Positions 1 to 10,559 of a DNA stretch of 64,000 nucleotides are shown piece by piece; position 1 is the stretch's first letter; each line of letters starts with the position of its first letter. Source of the DNA: Hirsutella rhossiliensis (Eukaryota; Ascomycota; Sordariomycetes; Hypocreales; Ophiocordycipitaceae); NCBI RefSeq assembly GCF_020360975.1, contig NW_025408668.1:1364001-1428000 (forward strand). Reading direction: 5' to 3'. A program made the position numbers and the translations under genes. Under the pieces are notes generated by a model. It was not told the DNA's origin and searched no databases. It was given only the letters and a program-made list of their open reading frames with translations.

Positions 1-9
1 ATGCCTGAA

Positions 10-329
10 TTACATCACTCCAAGTCGATTTCGACGGTCTGTGATGGTTATTTTTGCCCCAGAGAAGAGTCTTTCGGGCTCAGCAGACATTGCGGGAATT
101 GACAGTATATCCACCGCCATTTTGCTCAGGTATGGGTAGTTCTTTTGCTGTGTTTCCTCCAGCCACCATGCGAGGGCGCTTGTGAACCCATAAACCCGTT
201 CAGACTTACAATATCGCTCGTACTCGTCTGTGATAAGTGCTGGTTGTAGGTGCTTGTTTCTCCAATTCAAGAACTCGTTCGTGGTCGTCAACGGAACCTC
301 AGATAGAGAAGGCGGCTCCACAGGTTTAT
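10..329 (-). pseudogene. hAT transposase, C-terminal dimerisation fragment
   Basis: About 105 codons of the hAT C-terminal dimerisation domain. The diagnostic stretch WWLEETQQKNYPYLSKMA is followed by MSAEPERLFSGAK and ITDRRNRLG, the block that ends most fungal hAT transposases. Just after RNRLG the frame is lost: the annotated stop at 10-12 comes from a one-base shift, and the neighbouring frame reads SDVIQA, the usual family continuation. Upstream the frame stops at 346-348, inside the inserted Helitron. The N-terminal partner lies 8 kb away at 8361-10129. This is a fragment and cannot encode a functional protein. Confidence 0.85.
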
Positions 330-363
330 TCAGCCCGAAGGGCGTTTATTCAGCCCGAAGGGC
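324..363 (+). repeat. 20 bp perfect tandem duplication at the Helitron 5' junction
   Basis: The unit gtttattcagcccgaagggc occurs twice head to tail, at 324-343 and 344-363. The first five bases of copy 1 (gttta) belong to the interrupted hAT gene. The remaining 15 (ttcagcccgaagggc) are the start of the Helitron. Copy 2 therefore repeats both the target flank and the element end. Confidence 0.9.
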
Positions 364-508
364 GTTCTATACAGTCAGAAAGAGAGGCATAAAACCTCTT
401 CTCATTGGCTAATTGGCCTCCCCTGTACTCAACTCGTGCGGGGAGTGGTCGGTTGGCAACGCCACCAAATGAAGGCCATGCCGCAAACCCCTGAGCGTTG
501 ACTAGGTA

Positions 509-554
509 AGGGATTTTCCGATGATCTGCCGGATCTGGTGATTCGCCGGATTTT
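509..554 (+). repeat. left terminal inverted repeat of the pogo element
   Basis: Begins agggattttccgatgatct and ends in gattcgccggatttt. It is the reverse complement of 2580-2623 apart from two transitions. TA precedes it at 507-508. Confidence 0.88.
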
Positions 555-649
555 GGGCTCATTGCATTCCAGCAAAGAACTGAGAATAACTTCACGAATA
601 CTATTTGAATTGTTCTAAAATCTTATAAGAGCAGTTAATAATGCTCAAA

Positions 650-2444
650 GATGCCACTCAATTTTTTTGAAGTCATCCAGCCATCGAGGTCGTCTTCTGT
701 TACTCTCCGATCGCGCAAGTCCCCGAAATGCACCCATTGCCTCCCGATCACTATCAACAGCTAAAGAGGGCCTTTGAGGACAGGATATGTCGTTTGAAGT
801 TATCATTGCCTTATTATTTGCGTTATTATATAGTGTGTTTGGTACCTGCAATGCTATGGCCCGCTCTGGTGTGAACGGAAGAGTGACAATTTTTGCAGCG
901 TGAACATCCTGACTCTCTCGCGACCCTCAGAAGCCACCCGTCGCTCATTCTGCATTTTCTGTGGCTTTTCCACTTTCAAAATCTTCAGCTCTTGTTAATA
1001 ATGCCAATTTATCTCCTTATTTTGCTTCACGGCCTCCGTCATCCGTCGTTTTCTCCCAATTTCCGCCTCTCATTGCTTCCTCTTCTCTAGAGCGAGAGCT
1101 TTTGCTCCGCTGCCTTCTGCTGTCGCTGAAGCTTTCGGGCCTCCTTCTTCAGAGCCTCCTCTTTCTTTTGAGTCCTTTCACTGTCATTTTTTGGCGAGCT
1201 TGAGCCACAATTTTAGAGCTAAACACCTCGTCTGCACTAGAATCTGTACAGCAGAAGAGATCATCTTTTGAAGCCTTACCGGTCTGCCTGCGCTGGTTCT
1301 TGTGACTACTTGTTCTCTGCATACTTTAACTCTCATATCAAGCACTTAAAACTCATATTGAGGGCTCCCGAGGGTGCTGCTCAGCCTTCGGCTGTTGCGG
1401 CCAGCATCAACAGAGGACTTCTCGACTACTTCCTGAAATGCGTTCCAAAACACAGTCTAGATCTTCGATTTCAGCAATCCAATGAACCTTTTGATTTGTC
1501 TGTGTACTGGATAAGATCATGCGTATACGCTGTTGAGAGAGGCTGAATAACGATACATCAAGGGTTGCAGCCGATGAATGGATTGAGGGGAAACACCACA
1601 ACGATCACTCGGTGCCGGTCACACCACTCCATAAATTCGATACTAAAATGGTTAAGTGGCCATCGGGAACCAAAGGCGATAAGCACAACCGTTTCGAGCT
1701 TTCACCCTGGTAAACCGGTCGAACGTACCGGTGAGCTGCTCATTTCCAATATTGTGATTCGTCCACCTCGTTTTTGACGTGTTAAAAATATTTATTGACG
1801 ACTTGATTCACGTTTCACGAACCAAAAGTCCAGAGTTTGTGCTGGCTTGTCTTGGTGGATGAGAAATGGGGGCAGCGATGCCATCTCTTGACTGACGCAC
1901 ATCTTGAACGTAAGGGAGGATGGGTTGCCATTTTTTAATACGCCGAGCAATTTTGCCTTGTTTTCTTATAATAAGAGGAATACCCTGTTCGTTCAAATGC
2001 TCATAAGGAATAGAAAGCCCATTTCATCCATGTTATACGTGTTTTAGGGTAGGGTGTCGAATTTCTCAATTTTCGTGCACGTCTTTCCTTGTCAGGTGTG
2101 AAAGCGGAGCCTCGCGCACTGAATTTCAAGCTAAAAATAAACCTTACATTCAGATGCATAGATAGGTTCTTTTCAGAAGATGCTTGTACCGTCGAATCAC
2201 GTTCAATCTGGCTCATTACGGGTGCGTAGAATGAAGTTATCCAGCTCGCCCTTCCAACCCCATTTTTGCAGTATCCTGAGCCAAGTTCTGCACTATGGAT
2301 AGAATGGGAGAATCCCACATGATTAAAGCCTACGATGAAAGCCAATAATGTTCTGTTTTTGCTGTATTGGCTGAAATGACTTACACAATCTGTCGGCATC
2401 CTATTTTGGCCGTTGCTTGGTTTGATGTCAGCACCGCAGCGCAT
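650..2444 (-). pseudogene. pogo/Fot1-like transposase remnant (DDE_1)
   Basis: Decayed transposase of the nested pogo element, read right to left. 2444-2001 covers the region before the catalytic core and is only loosely recognisable. YNMDEMGF near 2020-1997 is the first catalytic Asp block of pogo DDE_1 transposases. Around 1610-1500, pieces in alternating frames recover a HRVIVVVFP..LQPLDVSLFSPLSTAY-like run, the conserved LQPLDV.FSPLK.AY block. 1180-1080 encodes a Lys/Arg/Glu/Gln-rich tail (EEALKKEARKLQRQQ) like the basic coiled tails of this family. Frames change at least four times and there are in-frame stops, so it is non-functional. Confidence 0.72.
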
Positions 2445-2579
2445 TGCCCCTAGATAAAAGTTCTAAATATATGCCAGACTTTCACTGCTTCTGATGATTC
2501 AGGAAATCAAAGGATACGTCAATTGGCACCGTTGTTGTTGAGCTATTGTCGATTGATGTTGAGCGTGCGAAGTCGCCGC

Positions 2580-2623
2580 AATCCGGCGAATCGCCAGATC
2601 CGGCAGATCACCGGAAAATCCCT
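2580..2623 (-). repeat. right terminal inverted repeat of the pogo element
   Basis: Reads aatccggcgaatcgccagat and ends ccggaaaatccct, followed by the TA at 2624-2625. It pairs with 509-554. A diverged solitary relative of its terminal 28 bp occurs at 61183-61210. Confidence 0.88.
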
Positions 2624-2792
2624 TAACGAGCTAGCCGTTTCCGAGAGCTTTTCTTCAATGCAAGTTTCCAAGCACACGCTTCCACTTCCATCGTGGGTCG
2701 AATCTATCGAACCCATCGGTTACTAACGGATTCTAGGTCAAATTTAGCTCCGCGGCCGACCTAGCTACAACATTCCCTGGCACCACCTGCGG

Positions 2793-5700
2793 GTGTGTAT
2801 TGCTGCAGCCACGCAAGTCCTCGCAAAGCCTCCTGCCCGAGCAATATCTAGCAGTCTCGGTGGGAAAGAGGTGGATATATACGGTCAGATGGAGAACAAT
2901 ATGCCCGAGGCAGTCCGCAACTGTCGTACCTGCAAGCAAGATCTGCCCGAAGTCGAATTTCGAAGCGTCAAGGACCCTACGAAGTTTACAGGACAGTGTG
3001 CTAGCTGTAGGGCACACCGAAAAGAACGGGCAACCGAATCGCGAGCCGCCGTTACCGCGATGCGGAATATCGCCTCGAGACCATCGCTACGCAGAGCCAC
3101 GAAGAGGACGGATTCGCTAGCTAACCTGACGCCTCCAAGGCGGACTGCGCCAACGCCTGCGTCTGTGACTGACCTACGACCTCCTGCCATGCCTGTTTTA
3201 TTCCGTGGCCTGGCGCCTGCACCGGAACTGCCTATACCTCCGCTGGGGCCATCTACTCTAAGCCCTGTTGAGGACCTTCCCTTTTCCTCCTACCCTTGGC
3301 CTGCCAACAGTAGTTCTGGGCACGCCGATTCAAGACACTGCTTCTACAGCTCCTGTTGTGCAAGGCACTCCTATACCACAGGAATCGCTTCCTACCACTC
3401 CTTCATTATTGTCACAGGGTCATCACCGCGGCCGTTATACTCGTCAAGGCACACAGCCTCAAGCGCGGCTGTTTGATCAGAGTAGTGATCCGCCTTTACA
3501 GGTGACCTTGACTTGCCCGCCCTTAGTAAGGAAGATCAGGCGCTTGTGCGAGAGTTCTATACTGCCCTGAATGACGACAAGATGCATAGTTGCATTCGCT
3601 GCCAGGAGCGTTGGTTCGATATGAAACGAAATAGCTTGAAAATCTGCAGCCGCTGCATTGGTCGAGACAGGAAGAAAGCCCTCGACGAGCCCTACTTCTT
3701 CAGCGCTGCGAATAACCTCGACTTTGGGGAAGTCCCCGGCAATCTACCCGATCTAACGATGGTTGAGGAGATGCTTATTGCTAGGATTCACGTACACGTC
3801 AAGGTCCTACAAGTGCGTGGCGCTCAATACAAATATCGCGGCCACGTTATCCACTTTCTTCGCAACATTGGTAGGCTATTTGAAGAGCTCCCAGTGCTAC
3901 CGAAGGAGCTAGATATCGTGCTCCTACGGCCTCCTAATATGGAAGGCGACCCTCGCTTCCAGCAACAGTTTGCTCGCGATTTCCGGGTACGCCGTTCATG
4001 CCTGTTGACCTGGCTGTATTACCTACAGCGCCACCACCCGGGCTATCGCGATATCGTCGTGAGCCAGGATCGCCTGCAACGGCTTCCTCTTGACGGCAGC
4101 ATAGTTGCTTCCATTGCTAGCCAAGTGGCTGACATACCTGACGGCGAGATCCCACAAGGCCCTGTTGAGGAGGCCTTGGAAGAGGATCCCTGCGATGCGG
4201 ACGCATCAGCGATCCCGAACTTGCAGGTTACCGATACCGAATTAAACGCCCTGCAGTCCCGAGTCCTTGATGTTGCCCTGACTCTGAGCGTATGGCTAAT
4301 GTTGAGTATATGTCGCATAGCGCGCAGGCTCACCACCAGATGCCATTGCCATCCATTCGCAGGACCCCTATCGACGAATTCAACCGTTCCCAGCCGCTGT
4401 TATCGCTTGCGTTCCCTACCCTCTACCCTGACGGCAAGGCCGACTTCGTGGAGCCTCGCCTACGGAGCATCACGTACCAGGACTACCTTGGCCATGCGAT
4501 GAGATGGCATGACGGACGTTTTGCCCGCCATAAAACGTGGCCTTTCGTCGCCCTCAACACGCTGCTACGTGCGCAGGTCCGAAAGCGAAGTGACTACTTC
4601 GTCAAGCAACGCGACAGCCGCCGTCAACCCCTTACACGCGCTGACCTAGAGGAAGCGATGGCTGAGCCTGATGAGCCAGAGGCTCAGGACCTGATCCAGT
4701 CGATCACGCGCCAAGCCGCGGTAATCAGGGGCACCCGGCCGTATTGGTATAAGCAAAGGAAGGAATTGGAAGCATATGCCTACAATCTGGGCAGACCTGG
4801 CCTTTTCGTTACTGCAAGTGCGGCCGATTACCACTGGGAATCACTATATCGTCACATGCCTCGATTCCAAGAGTGGAAAGCAGCTCCTGAGGCGGCGCGC
4901 ATGGTCCTGTCCCGGCAACTACTGCGAGACAACGCCCACATCGCCGCCTACCACTTCTACAAGCGTTATACGCTTCTTACGACTATTGTCCTGAAGCAGA
5001 AGTTCAACCTAACGGACCTTTGGGGCCGCTATGAGTGGCAGGGCAGGGGGTCCAGTCACCACCATGGCCTATATTGGTTAAGTGGCCACCCAGACTTGGA
5101 TCCTGACGATAATCGATCCCGGGAGCGATTTGCCCGTATCTGGGGATATCACGTATCTGCCGTTAACCCAGAGCCTCATCGAATACAGGCTCCTGGGGAA
5201 GGGAATCCCCTGATCAGCAATCTATTGGAGCAGCCCCTTACCGTTCAGTTCCTATCGATGGTAGTCAACCGCGTGCAACGCCACCGCTGCAACAACTACT
5301 GTATGCAGCGCAATAAGCATACCAAGCAGGTAGAGTGCCGATTTGGATTTCCTCACGGACAGCGCCTACTAGCCTCCCTTGACAAGTTGCCTCACTCCAA
5401 GCACTGGACCTTTAGGGGTGGGAGGAACGATGGCCAGATTAACCACTACAACCGCTTGCTTACCGTTGCATGGCTAGCCAATACAGATGTCTCTCCCTGC
5501 ACGAGCCTCCAGCAGGTGATCGATTACGCAGCCAAATACTGCTCCAAGTCAGAAAAGAAGAGCGAGTCTTTTGCCCAGATTGGGAAGGCGCTGATGCCCC
5601 GGGTCAAGGACCACAACCCCCTGATTTCTTTCACGTCAAAGCTCCTGAATCAGCTAGTTGCTGAACGGGATTACTCGAAGCAGGAGGTTAGCCACTTACT

Positions 5701-6268
5701 CCTCGGCCTGCCGTTACAGGAGGGCTCACGAATCTGCCTATACGTTGACTGCCGTCATCCTGACAGACATTCCCGCTCCTTACGCATTGACGGCGATGAG
5801 GTTGACGAGGCCCCCAACGTCTACGAAAAGTACGGTCAGCGCCCGGAAGCCCTGAAGGACCTGACCTACGTTTCCTTCCTCAAACACTGGAATTTCCGCT
5901 CTAGAGACCCTTCCGCATGGAAGCAATGGCGGCCAGGCAACGTTAACGGCAGGCCCCGTGTGTTGGTTTACTTTCCTCGCTATCAGGCTGCTCCAGAAGG
6001 CCAGCAGTGGCCAGATTATTGCCGTGTAAAGCTGACATTAAATCACCCACATCGCCGGCTTGATGAGCTCCTCACTTTCGACGGCCAGGCTTTTAGTTCC
6101 CACGTTCAGGCCTTCTCCTATTGTTGGCAGCATCACAATCATGGTGATGACCATTACGGCCAGCCAAAAGAGGCTCGATTACAGCCTCAAGATGATCAAT
6201 ATGAGGCTCTGCCTGTGGGGAAGAATTTGATGACGAAGACTGGATTCGCCTCGCTGCCCTTTACCTGA
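2793..6268 (+). pseudogene. Helitron Rep (HUH nuclease) part of the Rep/helicase gene
   Basis: N-terminal two thirds of a Helitron RepHel polyprotein. 2793-3476 has a cysteine-rich segment (CRTCKQDLPEVEF...CASC). 3513-4290 has a second C..C/C..C cluster (CIRCQERW...CSRCIGR) and the region that precedes Rep in fungal Helitrons. From 4292 the Helitron_like_N/Rep domain follows. SSHHHGLYW near 5053-5079 supplies the two metal-binding His of the HUH motif, and YAAKYCSK near 5525-5550 supplies the paired Tyr of a Y2 nuclease. Frames shift near 3480, 4290 and 6220, and a TGA lies at 6266-6268. The next codons continue the same protein, so these are decay events. The catalytic motifs survive; the gene does not. 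Confidence 0.83.
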
Positions 6269-7803
6269 CCACCCCTTACCCAGGAAGTTCTTGACCTTCT
6301 TGGCCGCCGCGATATCGACGTCAATTACGACTGGACACGGCATGTGGGTACATATCCGGAACTTCGAGATGGCTACTGGAAGGACCTTATCGCTAGCCAC
6401 CCCATGGCCAACGATGTGGAGGTCCTTGGCCCTCAATGGCGTAATACGCTGAATCCACAACAACGGCTCGTGTACGACACATTCATGGGCCACTTCCAGG
6501 CGCGAAATCCCACTCAAATCCTTCTCCACGTTGATGGTGGTGGTGGCACCGGCAAGTCGTTCCTTATCAAGGTGCTTTCCTCCCATCTTCAGGCGGCCGC
6601 TCTACCGAATCCTAGCCCTATTTGCCGCGTAGCGCCAACAGGCGTTGCGAGTAACCAGATACAGGGCAGCACCATTCATTCATTGCTACGCCTCCCAGTA
6701 GGTGGTGCTTTTACCGACCTTCCCCCAGCCGACGCAGCCGCCCTTCAGTCCCGCCTACGGCACGTCAAATACCTCGTGATCGATGAAAAGAGCATGCTGG
6801 GGATTGAGCAGCTCGCGCGGATCGATTCCCGTCTGCGACAGGCCTTTCCACAGCGTAGCCTCGAGTTCTTTGGTGGTGTGAGCGTCTTGCTTGTGGGCGA
6901 TTTCTTCCAGTTACCACCAGTCCGGCAAAAGCCCTGTATTCGACTAGCACCAGCCTGTCTTCGTTGGAAAGGAGAGGCAGGTGGCCTACCGGTTATTTGA
7001 CCGCACCGTCTTCCTGACCACGGTACAGCGCCAGGCTGGTGATGATCAGGCTCAGTTCCGTCGGGCGTTGCAGGAACTGCGTGAAGTCAAGTTATCCATA
7101 CCGTCCTGGAACCTCCTTAGCAGTCGGGTACAGTCCAGGCTAACGCAGAGCGAGGTTGACAGCTTCAGGGCCGCTTTGCGGGTGTATTCTACCAGGGCCC
7201 GGGTCAACGAATACAATTACGAGCATATGGTGCATCTCAACGCCCCGGCAATACAGGTGGAGGCAAAGAATCAGGGCAAGGGCGCGGGGCAGGCACCAAG
7301 CGACAATGCTGGCAATCTATCTAACAAGTTCCTGTTGCTAAGGGCGCCAGGGTAATGCTCACTACTAACCTATGGCAGCCAGCTGGCCTGGTTAACGGTG
7401 CCCAGGGTACTGTATACGATATCGCCTGGAACCCAGGCGCCGAACCATGGAAGATCCCCGGCCGTTATTATGGTGGACTTTGATAGCTACGATGGACCGC
7501 CATATCTAATAACTAACGAGGGCAGGAAAATCTCACCCATCCTCCCAGTCAGGCGTGATTTCCTTATGGGCAACGAGACCTGCGCTCGCACGCAGTTTCC
7601 TGATGGTGGCGTTTGCTATCACTGTTCACAAATGCCAGAGCCTAACGAAGGAGCAAATAGTTACTGATCTCGCTACACGCGACTTCCAGGCCGGTATTAG
7701 CTATGTTGCTGTGTCACGGGTTACGTCGCTGCAAGGCTTACTCCTTGAGGCGCCTTTCGATCGTCAGAGCCTCTATAACCACACGCCGACAGAAGGTTTA
7801 TAA
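6269..7803 (+). pseudogene. Helitron Pif1-like helicase part of the Rep/helicase gene
   Basis: C-terminal superfamily 1B (Pif1-like) helicase that unwinds DNA during rolling-circle transposition. Motifs in order: Walker A GGGGTGKSFL at about 6540-6569, VAPTGVASNQI (Ia), Walker B YLVIDEKSML near 6768-6797, VLLVGDFFQLPPV (III), and at the end ITVHKCQSLT with YVAVSRVTSLQGL (motifs V/VI) near 7618-7740. It needs at least three single-base corrections (near 6930, 6965 and 7350) plus a further frame change about 7500-7600. The Walker B residue after DE is Lys where Ile is usual. This is one gene with the preceding Rep segment, and it ends at 7803. Confidence 0.83.
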
Positions 7804-8361
7804 GCCTGTCTCCCTACGTGCTGCGTTTACGGCTAACTACAAAGGCTAAAGCAGGGATGAAGATGCGCCTCGCTGACCAACAACGGCGTCAGGGTCAACA
7901 GCTGAGCGATGCACCGTATCCACCACTCTACCTTGACTAAACGACGTCTTCCTATAAGCTACAGGGAAGGGGGAGGTTCGATATAGGGTATTGTAACGGG
8001 CTGAGCCCGTGAGGGTCTCGGCTCCGCTCTCGACAAGACCCACCGGAGCTCCGCTTATAAGCTCGTGCCATCTTCGAGAGCTTTCCTTTCTTTTCTTTTC
8101 TTCTTTTCTCCTTAGCTTTAGGATACTCGTCGCAGTCGCTCAGCTAGTTGTCAACACACTCAGTTGAGACCGTTACAGGTATATAGTTAGATTGGGCCAG
8201 TCAAGGAGCGGTTTAAACAGCTGGATGGCCGCCGCAGGCAAAGGGGTTCTAGGGGTCCCCTAGGAAAGTTGAATTGCAGGAATACGATGTTCACCCTTCG
8301 GGCTGGATATTCAGCCGTTAAGCCCCTTGCCTTGGCAACTTAACGGGTGTTCGAAGTATTT
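7804..8361 (+). other. Helitron 3' non-coding end with inverted repeat and hairpin
   Basis: No coding sequence. It contains a perfect palindrome ctaggggtcccctag near 8251-8265, the subterminal inverted partner of the 5' end (cccttcgggctggata, 8294-8309), and a stem-loop ccgttaag/cttaacgg (8315-8322 and 8339-8346, 16-base loop). The element ends about 15 bases later at gtatttt against the hAT codons. Hairpins close to the 3' end are termination signals in Helitrons; assigning this one to that role is inference. Confidence 0.65.
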
Positions 8362-10129
8362 TAATCATCCCACAGTGTCTCCATCAGCTTCTTTGACGAG
8401 TCAGCCCACTCCTTCTTCCAGTTTTCGTGTATGTAGTGCCATTTATGCGAAGGGTGAAGCACAATCGCAGCGACGTAGGCAGGCGATTCGTCAGTAAGAC
8501 AATAGTACTTATCCATCTTCGCCCAGCCCGAGTTATACATTGGTGCCATAATCGGATCGTCGATATGTGCCTCTTTTCCTGCTTCGAATTGCGCCAATAC
8601 GAAGTCCATAGCCAAGAACATTGTCAAGAGTTGCAAACGATGACTCAAGGGCCTTTGTCGTCATTTTAAGCTTCTCCAAGAAAGACTTGATCTTCTCGAG
8701 GATGACCCACTCCTCGGGAGAGAGCTCGTCTCCGGCACAATCTCCTTCCACCCATTTGTTGAAATATCCCTCGACTGCGCCTCTAAGATGCAAGGCCGCT
8801 CGTAGCATGGTGTACCACGAACTCCACCTCGTGTCATTATCTCGCGCAAGCTTGCGATTATGGCTGATGGCCAGAAACTTTGGCGACGCTGAACACTACT
8901 TTGGACGAAAACCACGAAGTTGTGGAGCTTGCCAAGGGACCCTTTTCCGCCACGCCTCGATCTCTTTTAGTGTCACATTATGCCCATCACGTTCGTCGTC
9001 TTTGAGCTTCTCATTATCGGTAACGAAGAGGAAAGCTTTGGCGGCAAGGTTGATAATGTGACCTTGGCAGCGGAGTCGGTGAGATTTGGGATCGTATCGA
9101 ATGTCATATCGACGTAGAAGGCCTGTAAATGTTAGGGCCAGTCAGAAAAAACAGTGCGCCGTACTTACCAAGGAAAGAGATCTCATCATTGTATCGTTAT
9201 TGCCTGCATTGTCCATCACAAAATATCCAAGGTTGGAAGCAAACCCCAGTCATCAACCACTTCCAAAATTGCCCTTGCCAGGTGATATCCGTCGTGCTCA
9301 CTGTCGATGTCTTTCAAAGCCAAGACATGGTGTTCCAACTGACTGTCTTCTGCAACGTAATGAGCAACTACGCCTAAGATGGCCAAAGAGTTGGGGGAAG
9401 TCCATAGGTCGCAGCTGATATGAATTTTTGACTTTGCTGACTGGATGCGCTGCTTGACCTTCTCCTTCTGACCTTCGTACTGCCGCATAATCCATTTCTT
9501 GATGGTCTCGTGTGTATCTGGAAGCCAAGTATCGATATCGGCGTTGAGGTAGGCTAAGAATGCTCGGAATTCTGGGCATTCCACAAGCCTAAATGGGAGA
9601 GAACAGGACGTAATAAACCTTACGTATAAAGCTTCGAGCTGGTCTGGGTCGATCGAGTCTCCGGATTGATCGTTGAGCCGACGGCGTTTTCGGGGATGTT
9701 CTTTGGCCGTAACACGAGCTATCTCGAGAATAGTTCGTATATTCGTGACTTTGGCAGTTCGTGGCGCGCCTTTGGGAGGCCGTGACCGTCAGGAGGAGGA
9801 TCCGTAAGGTGCTTGGCTGGGGCCGCAGTTCCACCGGAACAGCAATACGTTTTGTCACAGTGTTTGCAGCGCCATTCTTCTTTTCCGGTCCGCTGATTGT
9901 AGTATTTCGTCTCTATGTCCTCGTCTGGCATATGAGAAAAGACCCATGATGTTCTTGGCTTGGCCGAAGGGTTTATGGAGGCCGTGCGAGGTTGCGACGA
10001 TTGGCATTCAGTGGTTTGGGTCTCATCTGGATCATGCAACCGTGGGCTGGAAATCTCCGAGTATTCGTCTGATATTGACGAATCCCGTCGCGGCGATGTT
10101 TGAACAAAAGGCAGGCGTTGTTGAGGCAT
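8361..10129 (-). pseudogene. hAT transposase, BED finger and catalytic region
   Basis: The main part of the hAT transposase. It starts near 10129 with a polar leader and a BED-type zinc finger (EEWRCKHCDKTY...AKHL). Then come the conserved CPEFRAFLAYLN and KSKIHISCDLWTSPN blocks (about 9590-9400; the DLWTS Asp is the first catalytic residue), the GVVAHYV strand, and the C.GHIINLAAKAF-type block near 9070. 8808-8361 ends with WKKEWADSSKKLMETLWDD. Frames change several times (about 9720-9590, 9215-8910 and 8650). The terminal stop at 8361-8363 is created by the Helitron junction. The missing end lies at 10-329. Confidence 0.82.
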
Positions 10130-10559
10130 CGAGATTGCTTGTAAGTCCTGGGGTGGGAAAGCGGGGTTGAGGAGGAAAACAGTGTTTGGACGGCGAGCCG
10201 CTACCCTGTAGGTCTGGATTTATACATACATTTACGCGTTTCCGTGCGCCAATAGGAAACTTTTACGTCCTGGAGGTCCGCCAGACGAAAAACAATACAT
10301 AGAACATGCTTATATTTACGCGTGTTTTTTGACGCGTCATCATATTGGCGCGAATTGGGGAACGGAAAGGCGAATGACTACCAACCAATACAAACAATAC
10401 AAGCCATATATTGCCAGTATGGAAGGCGCTATATTGTATCGTCACAATATGACGGCGAGCATATTGTATTGGTACAATATGAGAAATCGCGTATTGTATT
10501 GTATATACTGCAGTATACTACTTTATTGTCATATTATTAGCAACACTGACCAAGTCCGC
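10130..10559. other. Non-coding stretch with a cluster of AT-rich palindromes
   Basis: Lies between the hAT start codon side and recognisable Gypsy gag. Acgcgt-type words recur at 10231-10345. From about 10405 to 10525 there is a run of small palindromes: catattgta-ttgg-tacaatatg (9 bp stem) at about 10459-10480, tatactgcagtata at about 10504-10517, and repeated atattgtat. It may be the hAT 5' end plus flank. No LTR matching the one at 15249 is seen here. Confidence 0.5.

Larger units (their letters stand above)
509..2623 (-). mobile_element. pogo/Fot1-like DNA transposon nested in the Helitron
   Basis: A 2115 bp element bounded by inverted repeats of about 45 bp that begin agggattttccg, with only two mismatches. 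TA dinucleotides lie immediately outside both ends (507-508 and 2624-2625), the target duplication expected for Tc1/mariner/pogo elements. Inside, on the minus strand, are decayed pieces of a DDE_1 (pogo) transposase, including YNMDEMGF around 1997-2020. Length, repeat size and target duplication match fungal Fot1-type elements. It sits between the Helitron 5' end and its Rep gene, so it inserted after the Helitron. Confidence 0.85.
330..8361 (+). mobile_element. Helitron (Helitron2/Helentron-like) inserted in the hAT gene
   Basis: A rolling-circle transposon carrying a Rep/helicase gene on the plus strand (2793-7803). Borders come from the interrupted hAT frame: removing 330-8361 restores an uninterrupted hAT reading, so the insertion was precise, between T residues, with no target duplication. 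The 5' end begins ttcagcccgaaggg. An inverted copy, cccttcgggctg, lies at 8294-8305, followed by a hairpin with an 8 bp stem (8315-8322 with 8339-8346). A terminal 5' repeat with an internal 3' partner and 3' hairpin is the asymmetric-repeat layout known for Helitron2/Helentron types. About 2.1 kb of the span is a nested pogo element. No intact coding frame remains. Confidence 0.8.
1..10200 (-). mobile_element. hAT DNA transposon, split by a nested Helitron
   Basis: A hAT-superfamily transposon read on the minus strand. The BED finger and catalytic-core part lies at 8361-10129 and the C-terminal dimerisation part at 10-329; everything between is a later insertion. If 330-8361 is ignored, the reading frame runs directly from LWDD into YKPVEPP, as expected for one continuous transposase. 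Outer ends were not identified: no convincing terminal inverted repeat or 8 bp target duplication was found, and the 3' end probably lies to the left of the window. The right limit is approximate. Confidence 0.75.

Noticed and set aside
3513..4502. Independent cellular gene within the Helitron
   Set aside because: Its frame continues directly into the Rep domain after one shift near 4290, so it is part of the Helitron polyprotein and not captured host DNA.
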